Shown here piece by piece: positions 1-10,759 of a stretch of 64,000 bases of DNA (positions within the stretch are counted from its first letter, which is position 1; every line of letters begins with the position of its first letter). The stretch covers positions 66,745,431 through 66,809,430 of the forward strand of contig CM053146.1 of NCBI GenBank assembly GCA_028571685.1. Reading direction: 5' to 3'. Origin of the DNA: Heterohyrax brucei. Lineage: Eukaryota; Chordata; Mammalia; Hyracoidea; Procaviidae. The position numbers were made by a program, and so were the translations under genes. Under the pieces are notes generated by a model, which saw only the letters and a program-made list of their open reading frames with translations, did no database searches and was not told where the DNA came from.

Positions 1-107
1 TGAGTTTCTTGTAGACAGCATATGGATGGGTCGTGTCTTTTGATCCAAGATGACACTCGGTGTCTCTTTACTGGAGCATTCAGTCCATTCACATTCAATG
101 TAATCAT
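1..107 (-). pseudogene. L1-A ORF2, first codons of the endonuclease domain (partial)
   Basis: From the ATG at 107-105 the minus strand reads MITLNVNGLNAPVKRHR and then about 18 more residues ending in a CCLQET-like motif. This matches the start of L1 ORF2p, where the LNVNGLN strand and the QET motif belong to the APE-type endonuclease that nicks target DNA. No stop is seen in these 35 or so codons, but the window ends there, so whether the whole frame is open cannot be judged. Confidence 0.85.
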
Positions 108-121
108 TGATAGGTATGTGT

Positions 122-388
122 TCACTGCTGCCATTGTGATATGTTTATTTTTATGTTGATGTTTTCTCTGTTGTTCTTATTAGTCTGTTCTGGGACACTC
201 TTTTTTGTGAGTTGATTTTTCACCTTTTTCAGAGCTGGTTTTATAGTTGTTGAGACTCGTGTGTTAGATTTTTTGAAATGGTATGATACATCTTTGTTGT
301 GCTTTACAGCTGCCCCTATGAACCCCCTTAATAAACTATTTATAAACCCAATTTTAATTACTACCAGTATTGTCATCTTCCTCTCCAT
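122..388 (-). other. 88-codon open frame in the L1-A inter-ORF spacer
   Basis: An open frame of 88 codons fills much of the 449-bp spacer between the end of ORF1 (557) and the ORF2 start (107). It ends 14 bp before the ORF2 ATG and is in a different frame. The predicted peptide is rich in Lys and Asn, with a short hydrophobic start and no domain I recognise. A coding role is doubtful because AT-rich sequence gives frames like this by chance. It is recorded because its position between ORF1 and ORF2 is unusual. Confidence 0.3.
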
Positions 389-556
389 CTGGAAGGACTA
401 TAACGACTGTAGTACATCCCTCTTTTTATTATGATAACACCATAGTTTTCATGATGATCACTAGATTGCTTCTTTCCAAATCAAAACTATGATTTACTTT
501 GGAGCCTTCCCTAAATGATTAGAGTATTGAGTAGTGTGTCTTTCTAAAATATAAAG

Positions 557-1516
557 TTAGTGGTTTCGTTCTTCTAAGCCAAAGCCAAGAACTTCTTTCA
601 GTATTTCTTGTAGTTTCGGTTTGGTTTTTACAAAGTCTCTGAGTTTCTGTTTATCTGGGAATGTCTTAATTTCATTTTCGTATCTGAAAGATAGTTTTGC
701 GGGATATATAATTCTTGGTTGGAAGTTCTTCTCCTTCAAGACTTTGAATGTGTAGTGCCACTGTCTCCGTGCCAGCATGGTTTCTGCTGAGAAATCTGAA
801 GAGAGCCTACAGGGTTTCCCTCTGAATGTTAGCTTTGCCTTGAGTCTTTCTGCCTTTAAGAGTTGCTGCTTATGTTTCATTTTGTTAAGCTTGATTATAA
901 TATGTCTTGGAGTCTTTCTTTTGAGATCTATATTCGGTGGCGTACGATATGCATCTGAGATGTCTATATTCTCTTCCTTCATGATTTCTGGGGAGTTTTC
1001 TTTCAGCATCTCAGCAACAATACTCTCTGTGTTCTAAGATGTCTCACCCTGTTCAGGGACTCCAATTAATCGAAGGTTGTTCCTCTTAATAGAGTCACAC
1101 ATGCTTCTTAATGTTTCTTCATTTTTCTTGTTTCTTTTTTCTGATTTCTGCTCATAGACGCTGGCCTCAGTAGCTCTGTCTTCCAAGTCAGAAATTCTTT
1201 TTTCCATTTGTTCCATTTTGTTTTCTTGGCTTTGCATTGAAGTTTCTATGTCTTTGATTTTCTTCTTGATCTGTTGGATTTCAGAGTACTGGTGTTCCAT
1301 CAGATCGAACAACTTGCTTAATTTTTCATTTTGTTCTGCTGCATTTTGTATAAGGTCTAGAAGGGCTCTGTACATAATGAATTTGTATTCACTTCCTGAT
1401 GCTTTCATAAAAGTTTCTTCATCTGGAAAACTTCTTGGTTGCTTTGTTTTGGAGCCTTCTGAAGCCATGAGTGATTGCTTGTATGCCACAATTGTCTGTT
1501 GCTTTTTGGGTCCCAT
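557..1516 (-). pseudogene. L1-A ORF1 (RNA-binding chaperone), one in-frame stop
   Basis: The frame starts at MGPKKQQ (ATG 1516-1514) and has the L1 ORF1p order: a basic N-terminus, a long heptad-rich coiled coil (about residues 60-140, Glu/Lys/Gln rich, trimerisation in the family), an RRM beginning at RNNLRLIGVPEQGE, and a C-terminal domain with the KHKQQLLKAER-type basic segment. It ends at GLEERNH. The length is about 319 codons, normal for the family. A single TAG at 1036-1034 interrupts it just inside the RRM. The frame is otherwise open on both sides without a shift, which is why it appears as two separate ORFs. An upstream ATG at 1585 is in frame, but MGPKK fits the usual start better. 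Confidence 0.9.
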
Positions 1517-2514
1517 GTTAGTATATAGAGGCTGGAAGAGGTACTGTGAGGGTGGAAGGCAAATGTTTCTCCAGGCTGTCTTCAAATGTAAAGCAAAAGG
1601 TATCTGACCAGTTCACAAGTCAGTTAGGTTTTCAGGTGTAGAGGTCCCTGTTCTCATCTGACAAAGTAAGCGCCACTATATACAACTGCAGATGATAACA
1701 AACTAGTTCAGAATACAGCAATGCTATTGCCCTGTGGGCCTCTGCTGACAGGGCCTAGCCTTAGCCAACACTGCGTCGAGTACTGGTTTTGTGATAGGAA
1801 AGCGCTCTCCTGTGGGCAGGCTCTGGCTCCTAAGCTAAGAATTAGGTCCAGCTGCGGCCACTGTACCCAAGATGGCGTCCTCCACACAGGCAGCAGACAG
1901 GGGGGCTAAAGGTGCCCAGAGGCAGCAATTCCTCTGCTTCTGTTGCAGGGCCCCCAATGCATGCAGCACTGTGCAAAATCAGTACTTTTCTGACGGAGAA
2001 GTGCTGTGCCGTTTGCAGGCGCTGGCTCCCACGCTGAGAACGAGGTCCCGCTAAAATCTCGGTACCAACATGGCGTCCCGCACCCTGACCGCGGAGCTCC
2101 GTACAAACCCCACTGAGGCAGCTACAAAACGAAAGGCTCAAAGTGTCTAGATTAACAGAGTCCCGAGCATGGCTCTCAGAATATGGGAGTTTCGCCGGCC
2201 TATCCCCGCAGCAGCGCGTCTGGGTCCAGCCACCAGGCAAGACCCAGCTCCGCCCGCCAGCCGAGACAGAGGAAAAAAAAGTCAAAATGGTGCGTTTACC
2301 TTCCGTCCGTGAGAGCCAGGGCTAGCCAGGAGCGGGAGTCAGCGAAAGAGGAGGTTTCTTGCTGAATGGTATGAAGTCCCCATTAACAGCTCTGTGCTGT
2401 GTCCTGAGGCTGATTAGGTGATCAGAAGGCTCTGTTTAATTGTCAATTCAGGTCTTGGTTTCCAAAGGGATACAGGAGACGTGGGCTTAGTCCGCCATCT
2501 TGACTCCGCCCCTC
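1517..2514 (-). promoter_or_regulatory. L1-A 5'UTR / internal promoter region
   Basis: This is about 1 kb of sequence that is much richer in G+C and CpG than its neighbours, as expected of an L1 internal promoter. A YY1-type core (AAGATGGCGG on the minus strand; plus-strand positions 2492-2501) lies within about 25 bp of the 5' end, where YY1 places initiation in human L1. Two more GATGGCG or CATGGCG cores occur on the plus strand at about 1871 and 2070. A sense open frame of 147 codons (2285-1842) crosses the region but resembles nothing I know. Confidence 0.75.
1732..2085 (-). repeat. About 200-bp tandem duplication inside the L1-A 5'UTR
   Basis: Two diverged copies lie head to tail: 1732-1885 and about 1930-2085. 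Matching landmarks are offset by 198-202 bp. TACTGGTTTT at 1781 pairs with TACTTTTC at 1983. GGCTCTGGCTCC near 1819 pairs with GGCGCTGGCTCC near 2019. TGGCGTCC at 1873 pairs with TGGCGTCC at 2071. The arrangement recalls the monomer arrays of rodent L1 promoters, although here only two units are visible. Confidence 0.7.
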
Positions 2515-3137
2515 CAGAGTATTTTCTTTATCCAAAAAGGAAAAGCCATACCTATTCATTAGTTGTTCCTCAGTCTCTTCTCCTGCTAGCCTCAGGCAAC
2601 CGCAAATCTGCTTTCTGTCTCTCTGTGTTTTTGTGTTCTGGATATTTCATACAAATGAGGTATAATATGTAGCGTTTTGTGCTTAGTTTCTTTGACACAG
2701 CATAATATTTCAAGATTCATCTGTGTTGTAACATATTAGTATTCCATTCTTTTTTTTTATGATTGAGTAATATTCCATTGTAAGTATATGCCACAATTTG
2801 TTTATCCATTCATGTATTGATGGACATTTGGGTTGTTTTCTGCCTTTGGGCTGTTGTGAATAGTGCTGTTATGCATATTCATATACAAGATTTTGTTTGA
2901 ACACCTGTTTGTAATTCTTTATGGTAAACAACTAGGAGCGCTATTGCTGGATCATATGGCAATTCTATGTTTAGCTTCTCTACGAGCTGTCAAACTATTT
3001 TCTACAGCAGCTGCACCATGACGCGTCCCAATACCCTTGACAGCTCTTACTATTTTTCTTCATTATAGATGTCTTAGTGGATGTGAAGTGCTATCTCACT
3101 GAAGTTTTTATTTGCATTTTCCTAATGACTTTATGAC
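2515..3137 (-). mobile_element. L1M fragment (ORF2 3' end and 3'UTR), first block of a split element
   Basis: On the plus strand this reads as antisense old L1, with landmarks such as GTAATATTCCATTGTAAGTA, TTTATCCATTCATG and GATGGACATTTGGGTTG, close to the L1MA/L1MB ORF2 end. The match stops at CCTAATGACTTTATGA (3136) and resumes at 6291 with AATGATATTGAGTATC. The RTE therefore inserted into this element. Its coding sequence is heavily decayed. Confidence 0.85.
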
Positions 3138-6100
3138 CCCTGTTTGTCATACTGTAGGGGCTTGTGTTTTGCTGTGGTGCTGGAAGCTGTGCCACCAGTA
3201 TTCAAACATGAACAGGGTCACCCATGGTGGACTGGTTTTAGCTGATCTTCCAGACTAATATAGACTAGGAACAAGGACCCCATAGTCTACTTCTGAAAAG
3301 AATTAGCCAGTGAAAATATTATGAATGGTAGTGAGACATTGTCTGATATAGTCCTAGAGGATGAGCCTTCCCCTCCCCCAGGTTGGAAGGCACTCAAAAG
3401 ATGACCAGGGAAAAACTGCCTTCTCAAAGTAGAGTCAACCTTAATGGTGTGGATGGAGTTATGGTTTTGAGATCTTCATTTGCTAATGTGGCAGTAATGA
3501 GAGGAAACTACTGTAAGTATCCATTAAGCAAAACATGGAATGCGTGAAGAATGAATCTAGGAAAATTGTAAATTGTCAAAAATATAGTGGAATGCATAAA
3601 GATCAATATCCTAGGCAGTAGTGAGCTGAGAGAAACTGGTATTGGCCATTTTGAACCAGACAATCAAATGACAACTTGTAAGAAGAATGACATCATCAAA
3701 AAGAACTCTTCAAGATCTACCCTAAAGTAAAATTCTGTCAGTGACAGGATAGTTTCCATAGATGTACAAGGAAGACCAGCTACTATGACTAATATTTGAA
3801 TATATGCACCAACCGCTAAAGCCAAAGAAGAAGAAAGGCAAGACTTTTACCAACTTCTACAGTTTGAAACTGACTGAATATGAAATCAGGATACATAACT
3901 GGTGACTGGAATGCAAAAGTTAGAAACAAAGAAGAATCATAGTTGGAAAATATGACCTTGGTGATAGAAATTATGCTGGAGATTAAGTGATAGAATTTTG
4001 CAAGAGCGGTGACTTCTTCACTGCAAATTCTTTTTTTCATCAACCTAAATGGTGACTATACATATGGACCTCAGCAAATGAAATACACAGGATTCAAATA
4101 GATTACATCTGTGGAAAGAGATGATGGCAAAGCTCCATATCAGCAGTCAGAACAAGGCCAGGGGCTAACTGCAGAACAGACCATCAGTTGTTCAAATGCA
4201 AGTTGAAACTGAAGAATATTAGAACAACTCCACCAGAGCCAAAGTATAAGCTTGAGTATATCCCACCTGAATTTAGATATCATCTCAAAAATAGATTTGA
4301 CTCATTAAACACTAATGATTGAAGAGCAGTAGAGTTACAGAATGCCATCGAGGACATCATGTCTAAAGAAAGCAAGAGGTCATTAAGAAGTCAGGAGAGA
4401 GAAAACATGAAAATGGATGTCAGAAGAGACTCTGAAACTTGTTCCTGAATGCCACGTAGCTAAAGAAAAAGGAAGAAATGGTGAAATAAAAGAACTTGGC
4501 ATAAGATTTCAAAGTATGGCTCAAGAAGATGAAGTAAAGTATTTTTAATGACACATGCAAAGACCTGGAGATAGAAAACCAAAAGGGAAGAACACACTCT
4601 GTGTTTCTCAAGTTGAAAGAACTGAAGGGAAAAAAATCAAGCTTTGAGTTGCAATAGTGAAGGATTCTTTGGGGGAAATGTTAAATGATGCAGGAAACAT
4701 CATAAGAAGATTGAAAGAATACAGAGAGCCACTGTACTGAAAAGAATTGGTAGATGTTCAACCATTTCAAGAGACAGCATATGGTCAGGAACCGATGGTA
4801 CCAAAGGAAGAAATCAAACTGCACTGAAGACATTAGCAAAAAACAAGACTTCTGGAATTGACGGAGGATCAACTGAGATATTTCAACAAATGCATACACG
4901 GCTGGAGGTGCCCACTCATCTGTGTCAAGAAATGGAAGATAGCTACCTGCCCAGCTGACTGGAAGAGATCCATATTTATGCCTATTTCCAAGAAGGGTGG
5001 TTCAATCAAATGTGGAAATTATAAAAGAATATAAATATCACACCCAAGTACAATTTTGCTGAAGATCATTCAAAAGTGGCTAAAGCAGTATTTCCACGGA
5101 GAACTACCAGAAATTCAAGATGGATTCAAAAGAGGGGTGAAACCAGGGATATCATTGCTGACGTCAGCGGATCCTGGCTGAAAACAGGGAATATCAGAAA
5201 GATGTTTACCTGTATTTTATTGACTAGCTAAGGCATTCAACTGTGTGGATTATAACAAATTACAAATAACATTTGGAATAATGGGAATTTCAGGACAGTT
5301 GGCTGTTCTCATGAAGAACCTGTAGATCAAGAGGCACTTGTTCAGACAGAACAAGCAGATACTGTGCGGTTTAAAGTCAAGAAAGTTGTGCGTCAGATTG
5401 TGTCCTCTCACTATACCTATTCCATCTGTAGGCTGAGCAAATAATTTGAGAAGCTGGACAATATACAGAAGAATGGGGCATCAAGATTGGAGGAAGACTC
5501 ATTAACAACCTGTGTTGTGCCAAGCCACATGACACAATTTTGCTTGCTGAAAGTGAAGAGGACTTGAAGCACTTAGTGATGAAGATGAAAGACCACAACC
5601 TTTAGTATGGATTGTACCTCAACATAAAGAAAATGAAAATCCTTAAAACTAGGCCAACAAACATCATCATGATAAACAGAAAAAAATTGGAATTATCAAG
5701 AGTTTTATTTTACTTGGATCCACAGTCAGTACCCATGGAGACAGGAGTTAAATCACAAGACACATTGTACTGGGCAACTCTGCTGCCCAGTGCTGAAAAG
5801 CAAAGATATCACTTTGAAGATTAAGGTATGCCTGACCAAAGCCATGGTCGTTTCAGTCACATCATATGCATGCAAAAACTGGACAATGAATAAGAAAGAC
5901 AGAAGAAGAATTGATGCTTTTGAATTGTGGTGCTGGAGAAGAATATTGAATATACCATGGTCTGCTGAAGGAATGAACAGATCCATCTTGGATGAAGTAC
6001 AACCAGAATGCTCTTTAGGGTCAAGGACGGTGAGACTCTGTCTTACATATTTTGGACATGTTATCACGAGGGATCAGTCCTAAGAAGGGATCAGTCCTAA

Positions 6101-6290
6101 AGAAGCACATCATCCTTGGTAGAGTCGAGGATCAGCAAAAAAGAGGAAGACTCTTAAGAAGACAGATTGACACAGTGGGTGCAGCCGTTGGGGGCCTGAC
6201 CACAGGATCAGATATTGATTTGTTCTGTTGCACACAGGGTTGCTATGAGTCAAAACTGACTCCACGGCATCTAACAACAACAACCACTAA
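3138..6290 (+). mobile_element. RTE LINE (BovB-type, RTE1-like), nearly full length, decayed
   Basis: About 3.15 kb reads co-linearly with an afrotherian RTE: a 5' segment, an endonuclease region (for example GGTGACTGGAATGCAAAAG near 3900), an RT region (TTTTATTGACTAGCTAAGGC near 5215) and a C-terminal part with DAFELWCWRRILNIPW at about 5915-5960, a signature shared with BovB. The 3' end is CTATGAGTC, then CATCTAACAACAACAACC. There are many stops and indels. At the place of the YADD catalytic motif (about 5510-5550) the sequence is rearranged, so the copy cannot encode a working RT. The RTE copy nicks DNA and reverse transcribes its own RNA in the active family. It lies inside an antisense L1M. 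Confidence 0.88.
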
Positions 6291-6342
6291 AGTGAATAAT
6301 GATATTGAGTATCTTTTCATGTGCTTGCTGGCCATGTGAACA
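6291..6342 (-). mobile_element. L1M, middle sliver between RTE and Tigger1
   Basis: Fifty or so bases (ATGATATTGAGTATC, then TTTTCATGTGCTTGCTGGCC) continue the antisense L1M match broken at 3136. They show that RTE and Tigger1 inserted at two separate points only about 50 bp apart in the same L1M. Confidence 0.8.
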
Positions 6343-8636
6343 CAGGCCATACTTTGTTTTATTGTACTTAGTTTTATTGCTTTGCAGATATATATATTTT
6401 TTTAATAAATAAAAAGTTTGTGGGAACCCTGAGTCAAGCAATTATATCAGTGCCTTTTTTTCAAGTAGCATATGCTCACTTCAAGTCTCTGTTACATTTT
6501 GGTAATTTTTGCAATATTTCACACTTTATTATTATTATTATATCTGTTATGATTTTGATCTATGATCAGAAGTCACTATTATAATTGTTTGGGGGCATCT
6601 GGAACCAGGCCCATATAAGATGGCAAACAATTGATACATGTATGTATGGTTTGACTATACCACCAACCAGCTCCCTCCTCTCTCCACTTCCTCTGGTCTC
6701 CCTGTTCCCAGACACATGACAATACTGATATTAGGCCAATTACTAACCCTATGATAGCCTCTAAGTGTTAAGTGAAAGGAAGAGTCACATGACTCTCACT
6801 TCAGAAGAAAAGCTATGAAAGATTAAGCTTAGTGAGGAATGCGTGTAAAAAGCCCAATGCCAGTTAGCCAAATTGTGAATATAAAGGAAAAGTTTTCGAA
6901 GGAGATTAAAAGTCCAACTCCAGTGAACACACCGAAGATAAAACTGCAAAACAGCCGTCTTCCTGATACGGAGAACATTTTAGTGATATGGACAGAAGAT
7001 CACACCAGCCACAACATTTCCTTAAGCCAAAGCCTGATAGAGGGCAAAGCCCTAACTCGCTTCAATTCTCTGGTGGCTCAGAGAGGTGAGGAGGCTGCAG
7101 AAGGAAAGTTTGAAGCTAGCGGAGGTTGGTTTGTGAGATGTAAGGAAAGTAGCTATTTCCGTAGCTTAAAAGAGCAAGATAAAGCAGCAGGTGCTCATGT
7201 GTAAGAGGCAGCAAGTTATCTAGCTGAGGGTGGCTATGGCAAACAATAGATTTTCAGTGCAGACAAAACAGACTTATATTGGAAGATGATGCCATCTAGG
7301 GCTTTCATGGAGCAGGGAATACAGGCTGATTTCTTGTTAGGTGCTAATTGAGTTGGTGACCTTAAGTTGAAACCCGTGCTCATTTACCTATCCCAAAATC
7401 TTAGGACCCTTAAGAATTATACTAACTAAATCTACTCTCCCTACGCTCTAGAAATGGAAAAGCAAAGCCTGGATGGCAGCATATTTGTTTGCAACATGGT
7501 TTATTTTAAGCCTACTATTGGGACCTACTGCTCAGAAAAAAAAGATTCCTTTCAAAATATTACTGCTCATAGATGATGTACCTAGTCGCCCAAGAGCTCT
7601 AATGGAGATTCAGAAGGAAATTAATGTTTTTGTACCTGCAAACACAACATCCATTCTGTATCCCGTGGATCAAGGAGTTATTTTGAGTTTCGAGTCTTAT
7701 TATTTGAGAAATATATTTTGTAAAACTATGGTTGTTATGGAAAATGATTCCTCTGATGGCTCTGGGCAAAGGAAGTCAAAAATCTTACAGAAAGCACTCA
7801 CCATTCTTGATGCCATTAAGAACATTCGTGATTCACGGGAAGAGGTCAAAATATCAACATTAACAGGAGTTTGCAAGAAGTTGATTCCACCTTTCATGGA
7901 TGACTTTGAGAAGTTTAAGACTTCAGTGAAGGAAGTAACTGCAAATGTGGCAGAAGTAGTGAAAGAACTAGATTCAAAAGTGAAACCTGAAAATGTGACT
8001 AAATTACTGCAACCTCATGATAAGACTTTAATGGATGAGGAGTTGCTTATGGAGGAAGAAAGAAAGTGGTTTCTTGAAATAGAATCTGCTGATGAAGAGA
8101 TTGTGAACATTGTTGAAATGACAACAAAGGATTAAGAACATCACACAAACTTAGTTGATAAAGTAGTGATAGGGTTTGAGAGGCCTAACTCCAGTTTTGA
8201 AAGATGTTTTACTGTAGTTAAAATGCTATGAAACCACACTGCATGCTACAGAGAATTCTTTCATGAAGGGAAGGGCTAATCAATCTGACAAATTTCATTG
8301 TTGTCTTATTGTGAGAAACTGTCATGGCCACTCCAGCTTTCAAACCACCCACCTGATCAGACAGCTGCCATCAGCATTGAGGTAAAAGGATTACAACTCA
8401 TTGAAGGTTTAGATGATGATTAACATTTTTTAACAATCAAATATTTTAAAATTAAGATACATAGACTTTTTAAAAAAGATGTAATGCTGTTGCATACTTA
8501 ATAGACAGTATAGTGTAAACATAAATTTATTTGCACTAGGAAACCAAAAAATTCATAATGTAACTCACTTTATTGCAGTATTTGACTTATTGTTGTGGTC
8601 TGGAACCAAACCTGCAATGTCTCCAGGGTATGTCTA
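6343..8636 (+). mobile_element. Tigger1 DNA transposon (pogo/Tc1-mariner), nearly full length
   Basis: The left end CAGGCCATACTTTGTTTTATTG and the right end TCTGGAACC, then CTCCAGGGTATGTCT match the ends of Tigger1, and the interior follows the transposase in the plus direction for about 2.3 kb. Tigger1 is a fossil cut-and-paste element of placental mammals, so this is an old insertion. The flanking L1M resumes at once on the right (AACCAAATTCTTTACCTGC). TA target duplications are no longer clear at either end. Confidence 0.9.
6839..8135 (+). pseudogene. Tigger1 transposase remnant (related to TIGD1)
   Basis: Two frames cover most of the transposase. The first (6839-7204) contains [20 protein letters not shown] and [16 protein letters not shown], from the DNA-binding CENPB/HTH part. 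The second (7473-8135) begins near KKIPFKILLLIDD and runs through PANTTSILYPVDQGVI to IVNIVEMTTKD. Two of the DDE/D acidic positions can be seen (LLIDD and PVDQGVI). The segment between the frames (about 7205-7472) is recognisable but has stops and a deletion. An HTH stretch upstream of 6875 has also been lost. The gene is dead. It is not the host gene TIGD1, because it sits between transposon ends. Confidence 0.9.
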
Positions 8637-9362
8637 ACCAAATTCTTTACCTGCTTTTAAATTGGTTATTTTTAATTGAGTTTTAATGGGTCTTTATATA
8701 TTCTGGGTTCTAAATCTTTATCAGATGTATGATTTAAAAATATTTTCTCCCATACTGTAGGATGTCTTTTTATTTTCTTGATTCTGGCCTGTGATGAATG
8801 AAAGATTATAGTTTTTGTGGTGTCTATTCTTTATATTTTTTCTTTTGATACTTGTACTTTTCTTATCATATCTAAAAAATGATCACCAATTCTATGGTCA
8901 TGAAAATGTACCTGTATATTTTCTTTTAAGAGCTTTGTAAATATGGCTGTTACCTTTAGGTCTTTGAGACATTTTGAGTTTTTTTTTTTTTTTTTGGCAT
9001 ATGGCATGAGGTAAGAGTCCATCTTCATTCTTTTACATATACATAGCCTGTTTTGAAGATTCTTTTCTTTCCTAATTGAGTGATCTTGGTAGCATTATTG
9101 AAAATAAATTGACCGTAGATATATGGATTTATTTCTGGATATATGAATTCCATTCCATTTGTGTATGTGTCTATCCTTATGCTAGTACTACACTCTTTTT
9201 GGACTGTTGTTGCCCTGTAATAAGTTTTGAAATCAAGATGTGTGAGTCCTCCAACTTTTTTTTCTTTTTAAAAATTATTTGGGCTATATTTGGGGTCGCT
9301 TACCATTCTATGCACATTTTAGAATCAGCTTGTGGAATTCTGCCTGCTGAAATCTGCTGTTA
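8637..9362 (-). mobile_element. L1M fragment (ORF2), third block of the split element
   Basis: Antisense L1 continues with TTTATATATTCTGGGTTCTA, AATATTTTCTCCCATACTGT and GTGAGTCCTCCAACTTT, in the order expected after the 6291-6342 block. Near 9362 the match jumps from the RT region (CATTTTAGAATCAGCTTGTG) to L1M 5'UTR-type sequence, so about 4 kb of the element is missing at this junction. A (T)n tract lies at about 8978-8995. Confidence 0.8.
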
Positions 9363-9483
9363 AACTCTTATAGTGAATTTTTATTTTAGCTATTGTATTT
9401 TGCAGCTCCAGAATTCTTATTTGGTTCTGTTTTATAATTTCTATCTCTTTATGTGTATACTCTATTTGTTCATACATCATTGT
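9281..9483 (+). repeat. Left arm of a ~200-bp inverted duplication
   Basis: This segment spans the L1M ORF2/5'UTR junction. Its reverse complement is found at 10760-10968 with short gaps. Shared strings include CACATTTTAGAATCAGCTT versus CACATTTTAGGATCAGCTT and the identical AGCTATTGTATTTTGCAGC. The loop between the arms is about 1.28 kb. Confidence 0.8.
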
Positions 9484-10500
9484 CCCTGGTTTCCTCTAAT
9501 TCTTTGTCCCTGGTTTCCTTTAGCTCTTCTAGCTTCTGTAAGACAGCTGCTTTAAAGTCTTTGTAGGCTTTCTCAGGAACAGGTTATATTGATTTCTTTT
9601 TTTCTTGTGATTGGGCCATACTTTCTTGTTTCATTGCAGGCCTCTCAATCTTTTGTTGAAATGTCAATGTTTTGGTTATTACAATGTGTTAACTCTGGAG
9701 ATAAAATTCTCTCCCTATTCAGGGTTTGATATAGTTTCTTGTTGTGGGTTGTAATTGTTATTTTGTAGCAATTTTTCTGAATTACTTTTGTAAAGATTTT
9801 ATTGCTTGTTATGTGTAGTCACTGAAGTCTGTATTCCATCAGGGAGTGGTCAGCTGATGATTTGACGGAGATTTCCTTAAATGTCTGTAACAACAGCAAC
9901 AAAAATTCTCTTTTTGTTTGCAGATTTGCTCTGTTAGGGCACCCAATCAGTGCTTAGCAAGGCTGTTTAGAAAGCTGCATTAACCTTAATTTCCTGCTTG
10001 TGTAGAGCATAAAGTCACTTGAGTGAAAGTTTAAGATAGCCACTGGTTTTTCTGAGCATGTGTCTAGTCCTGGGCATATGTGGGGCCTTATAACTTACCT
10101 CTTATGCACAGATTATTATCCTTGCGGTTTTATTTTCTCAGTCTGTTTCTTCTTGGAACTTTTCTTTTTGCCTGCTGCTTGTCCAGTCTGTTGTCCTTTG
10201 CCTCAGGCCACTTCAGCCAGAATATTTGCCTTTTAATGTTTTCTACCGGTGCTGCCCAAGAGACTACTCCAGCTCTAAGAAAGGTCTGAAGCAGGTAAAT
10301 TAAAGGCAAGGAAGTCTCTGAGCTGATCCTCAGGCAAATTCTAGACAAGTCAGAACACATAAGCATAGTTGTTTGAGAACAGTGTCTCAGCTGCCTCATT
10401 GGTACCAGTGAAATGCATCGGGAATCCAGACTGCTGTCTTCACTGCCACCACTGAGTTAGGGAGTGCCAAGCCGAGTTAGGGAGTAGGGGATCTTAAATG
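9363..10500 (-). mobile_element. L1M 5' region / 5'UTR fragment
   Basis: The stretch carries strings typical of old L1M 5' ends in antisense: GCTCCAGAATTCTTATTTGG, TAAAGTCTTTGTAGGC, GGGCCATACTTTCTTGTTTC and later GCACCCAATCAGTGCTTAGC. There is no usable frame. A 69-codon plus-strand frame at 10080-10289 is a chance product of this UTR. It joins the ORF2 block at about 9362, and the same junction reappears inverted at 10760-10968. Confidence 0.65.
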
Positions 10501-10759
10501 GATAATTTAAAACACCTACTATAATGCTTTTATTGAAATTTAACAGCTTCACTCTTCATTAAGCCTGCAACTTGTTATATTTTTAAAATTAGATTCTAGA
10601 ACTATAGTGTCTTGGGCTAGAGAAGCAAAATCAGTGAAATACCAGTGAAGTGTGTGTCTGTATATATGTGTGTGTATTCTTATGCTAGTATCACGTGTCT
10701 ATCCTTGTGCTAGTACTACACTTTTTGTTGACTGTAGCTCTGTAGTAAGTTTCTAGATA

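Larger units (their letters stand above)
1..2514 (-). mobile_element. L1-A: 5' part of a full-length-type L1 LINE, cut by the window edge
   Basis: Read on the minus strand, this stretch has the order of a mammalian L1: a GC-rich 5'UTR (2514 to 1517), an ORF1-like frame (1516 to 557), a spacer, then the first codons of the ORF2 endonuclease at 107 running off the window at position 1. The 5' end is marked by the GGAGGGGCGGAG string followed by CAAGATGGCGG, the kind of start seen in other mammalian L1s. ORF1 has only one internal stop, so this copy is much younger than the L1M pieces around it. It abuts an older antisense L1M at 2515. The rest of ORF2 and the 3' end lie outside the window. Confidence 0.93.

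Noticed and set aside
1842-2285. 147-codon minus-strand frame in the L1-A 5'UTR, possibly an ORF0-like gene
   Set aside because: Primate ORF0 is antisense to L1, whereas this frame is sense. GC-rich sequence yields long frames by chance and no domain is visible.
6839-8135. Possible host gene related to TIGD1
   Set aside because: The frames lie between recognisable Tigger1 ends, contain stops and deletions, and fit an ordinary transposon fossil.
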